The notes below the pieces were generated by a model. That model did no database searches. It saw nothing but the letters and a program-made list of their open reading frames with translations, and was not told the origin of the DNA. This document shows positions 1 through 5,577 of a stretch of 9,323 nucleotides of DNA, piece after piece. Within the stretch, counting starts at the first letter, position 1, and each line of letters begins with the position of its first letter. This DNA is from DATJBF01 sp035516795 (GTDB lineage Bacteria; Verrucomicrobiota; Verrucomicrobiia; Palsa-1439), in contig DATIZX010000058.1 in assembly GCA_035516795.1 (NCBI GenBank), positions 1 through 9,323 on the forward strand. The letters are read 5' to 3'. Position numbers and translations under genes: made by a program.

Positions 1-21
1 GACCTGCGGGAGAAAGTCACC

Positions 22-987
22 ATGTTATATCTCAACGAAAAAGACCTGAAGAAAATCGGACTGAATTGGAATGCAACCATCGACAACATCGAGTTGGCCG
101 TCCATTGCCTGGAAAAGAAGGACTTCGTCCAGCCCATCAAACCGTACCTGCGTTATCGCGACCTGACGAACCGGATCATCGCGTTGATCGCTTTCGTCGG
201 CGGCAAGATCAATCTGGCCGGCATCAAATGGATCGCCAGTTTCCCCGACAACATCAACCACGGCTTGCCCCGCGCGCACAGCGTGGTGATTCTGAACGAG
301 GCCGACACAGGCGTCCCGCTCAGCGTGATCAACACCGCGTTGCTCAGCATCGTCCGCACGGCGTCCGTTTCCGGTTTGATGATTCGCCACTTTCTGAAAG
401 CCCGGCCCAAGACCAATCTCGTGGTTTCGATCATGGGTTGGGGTCCCATCGGCCAGCACCATTACAAAATGGTTTGCGACACCCTGAAGGACAAAATTGC
501 GAAGATTTACCTGTACGACCTGCGCGGGATCAAGCCGGAGACGATCACCGGCCCGTACAAAGACAAAACTGTCGTCGCCAAGAACTGGCAGGAAGCGTAT
601 CGCGATGCGGACATCTTCATCACCTGCACCGTTTCCAAGGCGCCGTATGTCGATGAGAAGCCGAAGGCCGGCTCGCTGCAGTTGAACTGCTCGCTGCGCG
701 ATTACAAGACCAACATCCTCGATTACACCAAGAACATCATCGTGGACGACTGGGAAGAAGTTTGCCGCGAGAAGACCGACATCGAGATGATGCACAAAGA
801 ACGCGGGCTGCAGGCCAAGGATACGAAATCGATTGTGGACGTGGTCTGCAAAAACTGCATGGCGAGTTATCCGAAGGACGAAGCGGTCATGTTCAATCCC
901 ATGGGCATGGGCGTGTTTGATATCGCTACGGGCCGGTACTATCTCGATATCGCCAAGAAAATGAAGGTCGGTACGGAACTGGAATAA
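22..987 (+). CDS. sbnB: SbnB-like N-((2S)-2-amino-2-carboxyethyl)-L-glutamate dehydrogenase (DAP biosynthesis)
   Basis: Ornithine cyclodeaminase/mu-crystallin family protein of 321 residues, close to the usual SbnB length. Known SbnB enzymes oxidatively cleave N-(1-amino-1-carboxy-2-ethyl)-glutamate with NAD+ to L-2,3-diaminopropionate (DAP) and 2-oxoglutarate in the cytoplasm. Seen here: N-terminal MLYLN, DFVQPIKPYLR (34-44), the family lysine in GIKWI (K69), RTASVS (112-117), a Rossmann glycine motif GWGPIG (139-144), VVDDW-like IVDDWEEVCREK (240-251), and the C-terminal FNPMGMGVFDI (291-301). These blocks match staphylococcal SbnB as I remember it, not generic ornithine cyclodeaminase. The start is supported by GGGAG at 8-12, nine bases before the ATG. 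The next gene downstream is the SbnA-like partner, but a hairpin-repeat block lies between them. In staphylococci DAP feeds staphyloferrin B; in other bacteria it feeds peptide antibiotics. The end product here is unknown. Confidence 0.9.
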   Translation: MLYLNEKDLKKIGLNWNATIDNIELAVHCLEKKDFVQPIKPYLRYRDLTNRIIALIAFVGGKINLAGIKWIASFPDNINHGLPRAHSVVILNEADTGVPLSVINTALLSIVRTASVSGLMIRHFLKARPKTNLVVSIMGWGPIGQHHYKMVCDTLKDKIAKIYLYDLRGIKPETITGPYKDKTVVAKNWQEAYRDADIFITCTVSKAPYVDEKPKAGSLQLNCSLRDYKTNILDYTKNIIVDDWEEVCREKTDIEMMHKERGLQAKDTKSIVDVVCKNCMASYPKDEAVMFNPMGMGVFDIATGRYYLDIAKKMKVGTELE

Positions 988-996
988 TGGGTTTTT

Positions 997-1032
997 GTAG
1001 GGCGCGAACGCCTGTTGTTTAGGTTTCGCGCC
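997..1032 (+). repeat. GTAG-footed hairpin just after sbnB
   Basis: GTAG (997-1000) is followed by an 8-bp inverted repeat, GGCGCGAA (1001-1008) with TTCGCGCC (1025-1032), enclosing a 16-base loop. It lies 9 bases after the sbnB stop. The GTAG foot is shared with the other hairpins in the window, although the stem sequence differs. It could slow RNA decay or weakly terminate transcription, but no U-run follows the stem. Confidence 0.55.
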
Positions 1033-1050
1033 GTAGCCAATCTCGGTTAA

Positions 1051-1200
1051 GTAGCCGCAGGCTTTACGCCTGCGTGGGAAATGTGGAAGGTAGGGGCCCG
1101 AGTGCCGCTGGTAGCCGCAGGGTTGCCATAAACGACAATGGCGTCTAGTCTGAATCGGCTTACGCCTGCGTCCGAACGCACCTGTAAAAGGTGCGGCTAC
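1051..1200. repeat. REP/BIME-like cluster of three hairpins between sbnB and sbnA
   Basis: There are three elements. (1) 1051-1074, + orientation: GTAGCC then CGCAGGC-TTTAC-GCCTGCG, a perfect 7-bp stem. (2) 1111-1170, + orientation: a 60-bp version with the same GTAGCCGCAGG and GCCTGCG ends but about 35 extra bases in the loop. (3) 1177-1200, - orientation: CGCACCT-GTAAA-AGGTGCG then GCTAC, which is GTAGC on the other strand. Elements 2 and 3 face each other across TCCGAA. The block leaves no room for a gene and ends at base 1200, directly before the sbnA ribosome binding site. GTAG at the foot of a hairpin is the known recognition mark of REP elements handled by RAYT enzymes. Confidence 0.8.
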
Positions 1201-1206
1201 AAGGGA
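1201..1206 (+). promoter_or_regulatory. Ribosome binding site fixing the sbnA start
   Basis: AAGGGA begins directly after the GCTAC foot of the last hairpin and lies nine bases before the ATG at 1216. It favours 1216 over the in-frame ATG at 1138, which sits inside repeat sequence and would add residues foreign to the family. Confidence 0.6.
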
Positions 1207-1215
1207 TGGAATAAC

Positions 1216-2193
1216 ATGAAAAACAAAAAGATTCACGATAGCGTATTGGAATTGATCGGTAACACGCCGATGGTCCGGCTCAACCGGATTGGCAAAGGAA
1301 TGCAGTCCGAGATTCTGGTGAAGCTGGAGTACATGAATCCTTCCGGCAGCCTCAAGGATCGGATTGCCATCACGATGATCGAGCAGGCCGAAAAGGAAGG
1401 GAAGATCAAGCCCGGCTATACGATTATCGAGTCGAGCACCGGCAACACCGGCTTCGGATTGTCGTCCGTCGGAAAGTTGAAGGGCTACAAAGTCTGCATC
1501 TACGAGACCATGCCGGGCAAAGCCGGCGCCGAAAAACAGACGATGATGCACAACGTCGGCGCCGAAGTCCGCTTGATGGAACCGAAGGATCTGCAAGGCC
1601 TGAAAGAACGCAGCGTGGCCGGCTCGGAAGTCGAACTTCCGGGAAGAATGTTGTGCCTCGAAGACGAACGCGCCCATCCCGACAAGATCTGGTGGGCCCG
1701 CCAATTCGCCAACCGCGCCAACGTTGATGCCCATCACGTCACCGCCAGGGAAATTCTCGAACAGACCGACGGCAAAGTGGATGTGTTCATCCAATCCATC
1801 GGCACCGGCGGCAGCCTGATGGGAGTTGCCGAAGTTTTGAAGAAGGAATGCAAGAACGTGAAGGTCATCGGGATTCAGCCGGCCAGCTCGAAGGAACTCT
1901 GGCATCCGGGCATGGATTTTCCGGTCACCGAAACCAAAGGCGGCATTGTCTCCGCGATGCTCAAGGCGAAGGGTTTGATCGACGAGCTGGTCCGGATTAC
2001 CGACGTCGAGGCCCGGGCGATGACGCATCGGTTGTGGGAGGAGGAAGGTCTGTACTGCGGCGTGTCGTCCGGGGCCAACGTTCATTTTGCTTACGAAGAA
2101 GCCAAGAAAGCCGGCGGCTCCAAGAAGTCCATCGTCACTCTTCTCAACGACCACATGAACCGCTACCTGACCGAAGAGCGCTACGTGACCTGA
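1216..2193 (+). CDS. sbnA: SbnA-like PLP-dependent N-(2-amino-2-carboxyethyl)-L-glutamate synthase (cysteine synthase family)
   Basis: Fold-type II PLP enzyme of 325 residues, the usual length for SbnA and cysteine synthases. Known SbnA joins O-phosphoserine and glutamate to make the substrate of SbnB. Seen here: LIGNTPMVRLNRI (13-25), NPSGSLKDR with the Schiff-base lysine K47, the PLP/substrate loop STGNTG (74-79), the phosphate-binding loop GTGGS (196-200), and GVSSGAN (282-288), whose serine normally contacts the pyridine nitrogen. The tail has RYLTEERYVT where cysteine synthases commonly end near RYLST. By itself the protein could be called a cysteine or cystathionine synthase. The neighbouring SbnB-like gene is what makes the DAP assignment likely. 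Coupling to sbnB is not obvious because 228 bp of repeats lie between the genes. Confidence 0.8.
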   Translation: MKNKKIHDSVLELIGNTPMVRLNRIGKGMQSEILVKLEYMNPSGSLKDRIAITMIEQAEKEGKIKPGYTIIESSTGNTGFGLSSVGKLKGYKVCIYETMPGKAGAEKQTMMHNVGAEVRLMEPKDLQGLKERSVAGSEVELPGRMLCLEDERAHPDKIWWARQFANRANVDAHHVTAREILEQTDGKVDVFIQSIGTGGSLMGVAEVLKKECKNVKVIGIQPASSKELWHPGMDFPVTETKGGIVSAMLKAKGLIDELVRITDVEARAMTHRLWEEEGLYCGVSSGANVHFAYEEAKKAGGSKKSIVTLLNDHMNRYLTEERYVT

Positions 2194-2210
2194 GCGATGG
2201 TCCCGGCATC

Positions 2211-2771
2211 ATGCCTAACGACAGTCAATGGTCGGGCATCATTGGGCCGCACGGCGGCTACCGGAAACTCAAATCTTACCAGAACGCTGAGATCGTCTAC
2301 GATGCCACCATCGTGTTCTGTGACCGGTTCGTAGAGCGCCGGTCACGGACGCACGACCAGATGGTGCAAGCGGCTCGTAGCGGCAAGCAAAACATCGCCG
2401 AAGGCAGCATGGCTTCCGGCACATCGAAGAAGACCGAACTCAAACTCGTCGGCGTGGCTCGCGCCAGCCTCGAAGAATTGCTCCTCGATTATCAGGATTT
2501 CCTTCGGCAACACAGCCTACCGCTCTGGGGCAAGTCTCACCCCGAAGCCCAGCAGGTTCGAAGACTCGCCTACGCTGAGAATAGGTCTTATGAGACTTAT
2601 AGGCCCTATGTTGAGCAGTCCTCCCCCGAAACCGCCGCCAACACGCTGATCTGCCTGATTCACCAAGCCAACTACCTGCTCGACCAACAACTTCGCCAAC
2701 TAGACAAACAATTCCTCGAAGAAGGCGGCTTCACCGAAAAACTTTACCGCGCCCGCAGCCAGACACGGTAA
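2211..2771 (+). CDS. Four-helix-bundle suffix-domain protein (S23/IVP-like)
   Basis: Protein of 186 residues. Recognisable blocks are GGYRKLKSYQNAEIVYDATI (15-34), Q-A-A-R-S-G-K-Q-N-I-A-E-G (53-65), SLEELLLDYQDFL (86-98), and a C-terminal L-D-K-Q-F-L-E-E-G-G-F with YRAR (163-182). This is the long version of the four-helix-bundle family related to proteins encoded in 23S rRNA intervening sequences, with the C-terminal suffix typical of the subgroup. Molecular function is unknown. The bundles resemble the RNA-binding accessory protein of diversity-generating retroelements, so nucleic-acid binding is a guess. The ATG at 2211, 17 bases after the sbnA stop, starts the conserved region after a short leader. 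No good ribosome binding site is visible, so translation may depend on sbnA. A tail fragment of a relative lies at 4742-4853. Confidence 0.85.
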   Translation: MPNDSQWSGIIGPHGGYRKLKSYQNAEIVYDATIVFCDRFVERRSRTHDQMVQAARSGKQNIAEGSMASGTSKKTELKLVGVARASLEELLLDYQDFLRQHSLPLWGKSHPEAQQVRRLAYAENRSYETYRPYVEQSSPETAANTLICLIHQANYLLDQQLRQLDKQFLEEGGFTEKLYRARSQTR

Positions 2772-2855
2772 ACGATGCCGCATCGCCACTGAATTTTCGC
2801 CTGCACTCAGAGCTTGTTGCAGTGCTGGTGGAACTCTAGACTGTGGAAGAGCGAC

Positions 2856-3380
2856 ATGAAAATCAAAGAGGTCATCGTCAACCTCAATCAAATGCGGGCC
2901 GATGGAGTCATCGACAACTATGCGATTGGCGGCGCGGTCGGGGCGACCTTCTACCTTGAACCAACCGCGACGCTGGACGTGGATGTCTTCATCGACTTCA
3001 AATCGGAACCCGGAAGACTTCTTGCCGATCCCAAGCACGTTTTCGATTATCTGGTTGCGCACGGTGGCAAACTTGAAGGTGAACACGTGGTCATCGCTGG
3101 CTGGCCCGTCCAATTCCTGCCGCCGACCGGTCCGCTCGTCGAAGAAGCCCTTGCTCAGGCTGTAACGATGGATATCGAGGGAACACCGTCACGAGTCTTC
3201 ACTGCTGAGCATCTCGCAGCCATCGCACTACAGACGGGACGGGCGAAAGACAAAGCCCGCCTCCTGCAATTTGTCGAAGCAGGCGCACTGGATGCGAAAC
3301 GCTTCGAAGCAATTCTGGCCAAGCACGGCTTACTTGACCAGTGGCACAAGTTTGATCGACAATTCTTGAAAGAAGGATGA
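2856..3380 (+). CDS. Small nucleotidyltransferase-fold protein, possible toxin of a two-gene unit
   Basis: Protein of 174 residues with a nucleotidyltransferase core: AIGGAVGATFYL (23-34) carries the Gly-Gly step, and TLDVDVFID (39-47) carries the paired aspartates D41 and D43 that bind metal in this fold. Further features are P-V-Q-F-L-P-P (84-90) and a helical C-terminal part with RVFTAEHLAAIALQTGRAKD (113-132). It resembles short relatives of AbiEii-type nucleotidyltransferases, some of which are toxins. Substrate and activity are not known. The start at 2856 follows GGAAG at 2844-2848; earlier in-frame codons do not fit the fold. The charged helical protein at 3788 is the probable natural partner, now separated by a four-helix-bundle gene. 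The 84 bp before the gene hold no recognised element. Confidence 0.7.
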   Translation: MKIKEVIVNLNQMRADGVIDNYAIGGAVGATFYLEPTATLDVDVFIDFKSEPGRLLADPKHVFDYLVAHGGKLEGEHVVIAGWPVQFLPPTGPLVEEALAQAVTMDIEGTPSRVFTAEHLAAIALQTGRAKDKARLLQFVEAGALDAKRFEAILAKHGLLDQWHKFDRQFLKEG

Positions 3381-3777
3381 AGTAAGAATGCAGAAAGAGG
3401 AGAGCGACTTGCGAAATCGGACCAAAGACTTCGCTCTGGGTATCGTCCGTATGTTCGGAGCGCTGCCGAAAACGACAGTAGCCCAGGTGCTCGGCAAGCA
3501 GGTGCTGCGTTCGGGGACATCTGTCGGTGCGAACTATCGCGAAGCCTATCGTGGACGGAGCAAGGCTGAATTCATTGCCAAGTGTGGCGACTGTCTGCGC
3601 GAATTGGAGGAGACTGACTATTGGCTGGAACTTCTTGTCGAGGGCAGTCTTGTCCCTGCTGTCACGCTGTCCACCTTGCGGCAGGAATGCGACGAATTGA
3701 CCGCAATCTTCGTGACCATCATCAAACACTCTAGGGAGACATGAGCCGTTTTCCTAACTCTTCCTTCAGCCTTCTTC
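3369..3777. repeat. Imperfect inverted purine/pyrimidine tracts bracketing a four-helix-bundle gene
   Basis: A purine-rich tract at 3369-3394 (AAAGAAGGATGAAG... ) and a pyrimidine-rich tract at 3752-3777 (ending CAGCCTTCTTC) are imperfect reverse complements. By eye about three quarters of 25 positions match. They lie just outside, or overlap, the ends of the gene at 3388-3744. The left tract also contains the stop codon of the nucleotidyltransferase gene. They may be remnants of the insertion of the four-helix-bundle gene, but low-complexity sequence makes chance similarity possible. Confidence 0.4.
3388..3744 (+). CDS. Four-helix-bundle protein (S23/IVP family)
   Basis: Protein of 118 residues, the normal length of the short four-helix-bundle family. 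Diagnostic blocks are D-L-R-N-R-T-K-D-F-A-L-G-I (7-19), VLGKQVLRSGTSVGANYREA (34-53), RSKAEFIAKCGDCLRELEET (57-76) and YWLELL (78-83). The fold is an antiparallel bundle. Family members occur in 23S rRNA intervening sequences and scattered elsewhere; function is unknown, with RNA binding often suspected. The ATG lies 7 bases after the upstream stop, with a purine-rich AGAAGGA as likely ribosome binding site. It sits between two genes that look like natural partners, which suggests it is an insertion. It belongs to a different subgroup from the longer paralogue at 2211. Confidence 0.9.
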   Translation: MQKEESDLRNRTKDFALGIVRMFGALPKTTVAQVLGKQVLRSGTSVGANYREAYRGRSKAEFIAKCGDCLRELEETDYWLELLVEGSLVPAVTLSTLRQECDELTAIFVTIIKHSRET

Positions 3778-3787
3778 ATTTCGACAC

Positions 3788-3982
3788 ATGACACTTGACC
3801 TCTCCCGTATTCTCGCAGGCAAACGCGCTATGCGCGAGAAACTGGCTCACCTTCCGCTGGCCGAAAAACTGCGGATGCTCGACGAACTCCGCGAACGCAC
3901 GCTTACGATCCGACGTGCGGGCGCGCAGTCGAAATCTGCCCCCGCCGTTAGAGAACGCTCACCGAAATACCGGTCCCGCTAA
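3788..3982 (+). CDS. Small charged helical protein, probable partner of the nucleotidyltransferase
   Basis: Protein of 64 residues: MTLDLSRILAGKRAMREKLA followed by HLPLAEKLRMLDELRERTL and a basic, disordered-looking tail. It is predicted to be almost wholly helical in the first 43 residues. From memory, short proteins with this S/K-R-x-x-R-x-x-L-A-x-L-P-x-x-E-K-L-R pattern are found beside short nucleotidyltransferase-fold genes in Verrucomicrobiota and Planctomycetota, so an antitoxin-like role is plausible but unproven. A second reading frame is open over the same stretch (3795-3998), but its protein is serine/arginine/asparagine-rich and unlike any family. No strong ribosome binding site is visible before 3788. 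The distance to the four-helix-bundle stop is 43 bases. Confidence 0.65.
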   Translation: MTLDLSRILAGKRAMREKLAHLPLAEKLRMLDELRERTLTIRRAGAQSKSAPAVRERSPKYRSR

Positions 3983-4022
3983 CACAGCTCACCGCTGAGG
4001 CGCAGAGTCAGCGAGGTTTTCG

Positions 4023-4045
4023 GTAGGGCGCGCTGGCCTCAGCGC
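4023..4045 (+). repeat. GTAG-footed hairpin downstream of the small gene
   Basis: GTAG (4023-4026), GGC, then GCGCTG-GCCT-CAGCGC, a perfect 6-bp stem (4030-4045). The foot resembles the other GTAG hairpins here, but the stem is a third sequence type, related in its first bases (GTAGGGCGCG) to the hairpin after sbnB at 997. The rest of the gap between 3983 and 4103 shows no gene. Confidence 0.5.
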
Positions 4046-4057
4046 AACGCAGAATCC

Positions 4058-4087
4058 TTAACCACGAATTCACGCGAATGATCGCGA
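4058..4087 (+). repeat. Dispersed CGCGAAT-rich repeat, copy 1
   Basis: TTAACCACGAATTCACGCGA followed by further CGCGAA units. A related copy in the same orientation lies at 4693-4723, so the two bracket the VOC gene. The element is made of degenerate iterations of A-C-G-C-G-A-A-T. Function is unknown. Confidence 0.5.
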
Positions 4088-4103
4088 ACCAGAAGTTGTT
4101 CTC

Positions 4104-4127
4104 GTAGCCGCAGGCTTTACGCCTGCG
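4104..4127 (+). repeat. REP-like hairpin supplying the VOC gene's stop codon
   Basis: GTAGCC then CGCAGGC-TTTAC-GCCTGCG, identical to the element at 1051-1074. Its right half overlaps the end of the convergent VOC gene: on the - strand the last codons ACG CAG GCG TAA are repeat sequence. Confidence 0.8.
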
Positions 4128-4626
4128 TTCTGTCGTTTCCTTTCTCCCCCAGCAACGCATCCAAATCCAGTGGGCGCGTGAACATGTTGACGCCACCCTC
4201 GGATGTCCGCGGCCATTGCTCGCGTGGCCGATCCCAGTACAACTCCACCCCGTTCCCGTCCGGATCGCGCAGATACAACGCCTCGCTGACGCCGTGGTCA
4301 CTCGCCCCTTCCAGCGCAATGCCTGCCTTGGTTAACAGCCGTAACGCATCCGCCAGCGCCGCGCGTGTCGGATACACGATGGCCAAATGATACAACCCGG
4401 TCGTGCCCGCCGGAGGCGGCGCACCGCCCGCACTTTCCCAGGTGTTCAACCCGATATGATGATGATATCCGCCCGCCGACACGAATGCCGCCTGCGTCCC
4501 GTAGCGTTGGGTCAATTCAAACCCGAGCACGCCGACGTAGAAATCGAGCGCCCGTTGCAGATCGGCGACTTTGAGATGGACGTGACCTATGCGCACCTGC
4601 GGATGAATCGGTTTGTTTGTCGTCAT
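4117..4626 (-). CDS. VOC-family protein, CatE-like glyoxalase/extradiol dioxygenase fold
   Basis: Cytoplasmic vicinal-oxygen-chelate protein of 169 residues with two beta-alpha-beta-beta-beta modules (about 10-60 and 76-135). Candidate metal ligands are H15 in IGHVHLKV, H80 in GLYHLAIVYPTRAALADAL and E128 in DPDGNGVELYWDRP. The conserved SAGGYHHHIGLNTW (50-63) and ASDHGVSEALYLRDPDGNGV (108-127) are typical of the group named after catechol-2,3-dioxygenase CatE, although the true substrate of most members is unknown. The start is the ATG at 4626. The last residues T-Q-A and the stop codon come from a hairpin repeat, so the original C-terminus may have been slightly different; the fold itself is complete. 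No functional partner lies next to it. It is convergent with the genes at 2211-3982. Confidence 0.85.
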   Translation of the reverse strand: MTTNKPIHPQVRIGHVHLKVADLQRALDFYVGVLGFELTQRYGTQAAFVSAGGYHHHIGLNTWESAGGAPPPAGTTGLYHLAIVYPTRAALADALRLLTKAGIALEGASDHGVSEALYLRDPDGNGVELYWDRPREQWPRTSEGGVNMFTRPLDLDALLGEKGNDRTQA

Positions 4627-4692
4627 CGCGCTACGAGTACGTCAGAACAATCGGCCGGTCAACTGGACCACCGGGCGCGTCGCCGACTCTGC

Positions 4693-4723
4693 TTAACCGC
4701 GAATCACACGAATTGACGCGAAT
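4693..4723 (+). repeat. Dispersed CGCGAAT-rich repeat, copy 2
   Basis: Begins TTAACCGCGAATCACACGAA and continues TTGACGCGAAT. It is related to 4058-4087 in the same orientation. It lies between the VOC start and a four-helix-bundle gene fragment. The remaining bases of 4627-4741 hold nothing I recognise. Confidence 0.5.
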
Positions 4724-4741
4724 CATGCATGTCCGTTCCGG

Positions 4742-4853
4742 CAACTGGACAAACAATTCCTCGTCCCGCTTCGAGCGGGGCGGCTTCATGGCGCGTTGCG
4801 CGCTATTCACCGATCAGATCTATCGTGCCCGCAGCCGGACCCGACGCCGGTAG
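4742..4853 (+). pseudogene. C-terminal remnant of a four-helix-bundle suffix-domain gene
   Basis: Translation gives Q-L-D-K-Q-F-L from 4742. After a shift of reading frame it gives R-G-G-F then I-Y-R-A-R-S-R-T-R-R-R and a stop at 4851-4853. The intact gene at 2211-2771 ends Q-L-D-K-Q-F-L-E-E-G-G-F-T-E-K-L-Y-R-A-R-S-Q-T-R. The DNA matches closely at ACTGGACAAACAATTCCTCG, GGCGGCTTCA and GCCCGCAGCC. About ten extra bases after CTCG break the frame, and more lie between GGCTTC and TATCG. The rest of the gene is missing. Confidence 0.7.
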
Positions 4854-4906
4854 GGCATGACCACCGGGCACCGCGTTGCCTGCTAGGAGAACGTGGTTGT
4901 CGACGG

Positions 4907-5471
4907 CAAACGGAGGTAGCTTCGGGCAATCGAGCAACATTTGCGGGATACTCCCATACTGCGTTGATCGAAATTCGAGACGCTTGGGTTCGGGCCATAT
5001 TGTTTTGCCTGCACAAGTGCTCGGAGCAGCATTTGAGAAAACCAGCAAGCATGTACGTCCGATTTGCGGCTTGGCTCATTCGAAAGCGGCTTGAAGCTGG
5101 GCTTGAAGGTGACCCAATCAGCATGCTTTCTTTGAATTGGGACAGCCTCATTGAAGACTCGGTCTTTCATGTCGTACGACAGCTCGGGTTACTCATTACC
5201 CGACGCAGATTATCACTTGCGGGCTTTATTGATTCGAGCAATTCGCCCCGCTACACAAGTAAGCGTTGTGCTTACGAGGAATGACGACCCCGCCGAACAC
5301 AGTTCTCCCGAGGTGCGCGAAACATTACCGGAACGACGGTACCGTCGGCTGTTTGGCGACGCAGTTACCTTCGATTATTTGGGTGTGGCATCTCTCATAG
5401 AACGCATTTCGCCCGGTGGCGTCGATGCAGACCTGCAGTGGATAAATGATCGAATGGCTGCTCCAGCATAG
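4907..5471 (+). pseudogene. Broken SIR2-like domain gene (frameshift plus internal deletion)
   Basis: Two adjoining frames give coherent protein. The first, about 4907-5170, contains AAWLIRKRLEAGLEGDPISM followed by LSLNWDSLIEDSVF. That resembles the 'hydrophobic-S/T-x-N-W/Y-D-x-L-h-E' core of SIR2-like proteins. The second, about 5184-5471 and offset by one base, contains SSGYSLPDADYHLRALLIRA, VSVVLTRNDDP, and RYRRLFGDAVTFDYLGVASL. That is like the C-terminal part of such proteins, where G-Y/F-S-L-P-x-x-D reads through the NAD-site edge. The N-terminal Gly-Ala-Gly NAD loop is absent, and roughly a hundred residues expected between the two parts are missing, so it is a relic. SIR2-like domains are frequent in phage-defence NADases, but this remnant is too short to place in a system. 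Assignment rests on remembered motifs. Confidence 0.5.
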
Positions 5472-5482
5472 GTCGGCATCAG

Positions 5483-5577
5483 CTACTTCTTCGCGCCGGC
5501 AACTTTGGCCACGGCGTCGCTGACGACGCTGCAGATCCGGTCGGCTTCGACGGCGGAAGGCGTCAGCGGTTGAATGC
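5483..5577 (-). pseudogene. C-terminal remnant of a class III aminotransferase
   Basis: On the - strand this reads I-Q-P-L-T-P-S-A-V-E-A-D-R-I-C-S-V-V-S-D-A-V-A-K-V-A-G-A-K-K then stop. The intact aminotransferase at 6694-7980 ends R-L-Q-P-P-L-T-L-T-A-A-E-A-D-K-I-C-D-V-V-S-E-A-V-S-K-V. DNA similarity is also high (shared TCGCTGACGAC, GTCGGCTTCG, GCGTCAGCGG). The fragment overlaps the last 15 bases of the oxidoreductase gene in another frame. It is therefore the tail of a duplicated or exchanged aminotransferase whose body has been lost. Confidence 0.8.

Noticed and set aside
1001..1032. Rho-independent terminator of sbnB
   Set aside because: The stem is stable, but the loop is long and no T-run follows on the + strand. 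It is better described as a GTAG-footed repeat.
1138..1215. Earlier sbnA start at 1138
   Set aside because: The added residues are encoded by hairpin repeats. The ATG at 1216 has AAGGGA at a good distance and begins like the family.
25..2154. Very long open frame (709 codons) on the - strand across sbnB and sbnA
   Set aside because: It is antisense to two well-supported genes and runs through the repeat block. Its protein is low in recognisable motifs and rich in residues that mirror the codon bias of the + strand genes.
1848..2210. N-terminal extension of the four-helix-bundle gene into sbnA, as a possible fusion
   Set aside because: The extension is an arginine/serine-rich shadow frame inside the end of sbnA. 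The family's conserved region begins shortly after the ATG at 2211.
3350..3380. Nucleotidyltransferase tail D-R-Q-F-L-K-E-G as a recombined four-helix-bundle tail (D-K-Q-F-L-E-E-G)
   Set aside because: The match is only eight residues, the DNA differs at many positions, and a W-x-x-F-x-x-x-F ending is plausible for the nucleotidyltransferase itself.
4803..5170. Several short - strand open frames opposite the SIR2-like relic
   Set aside because: They have no motif, they overlap each other in different frames, and they have no ribosome binding sites. Only the + strand frames read coherently.
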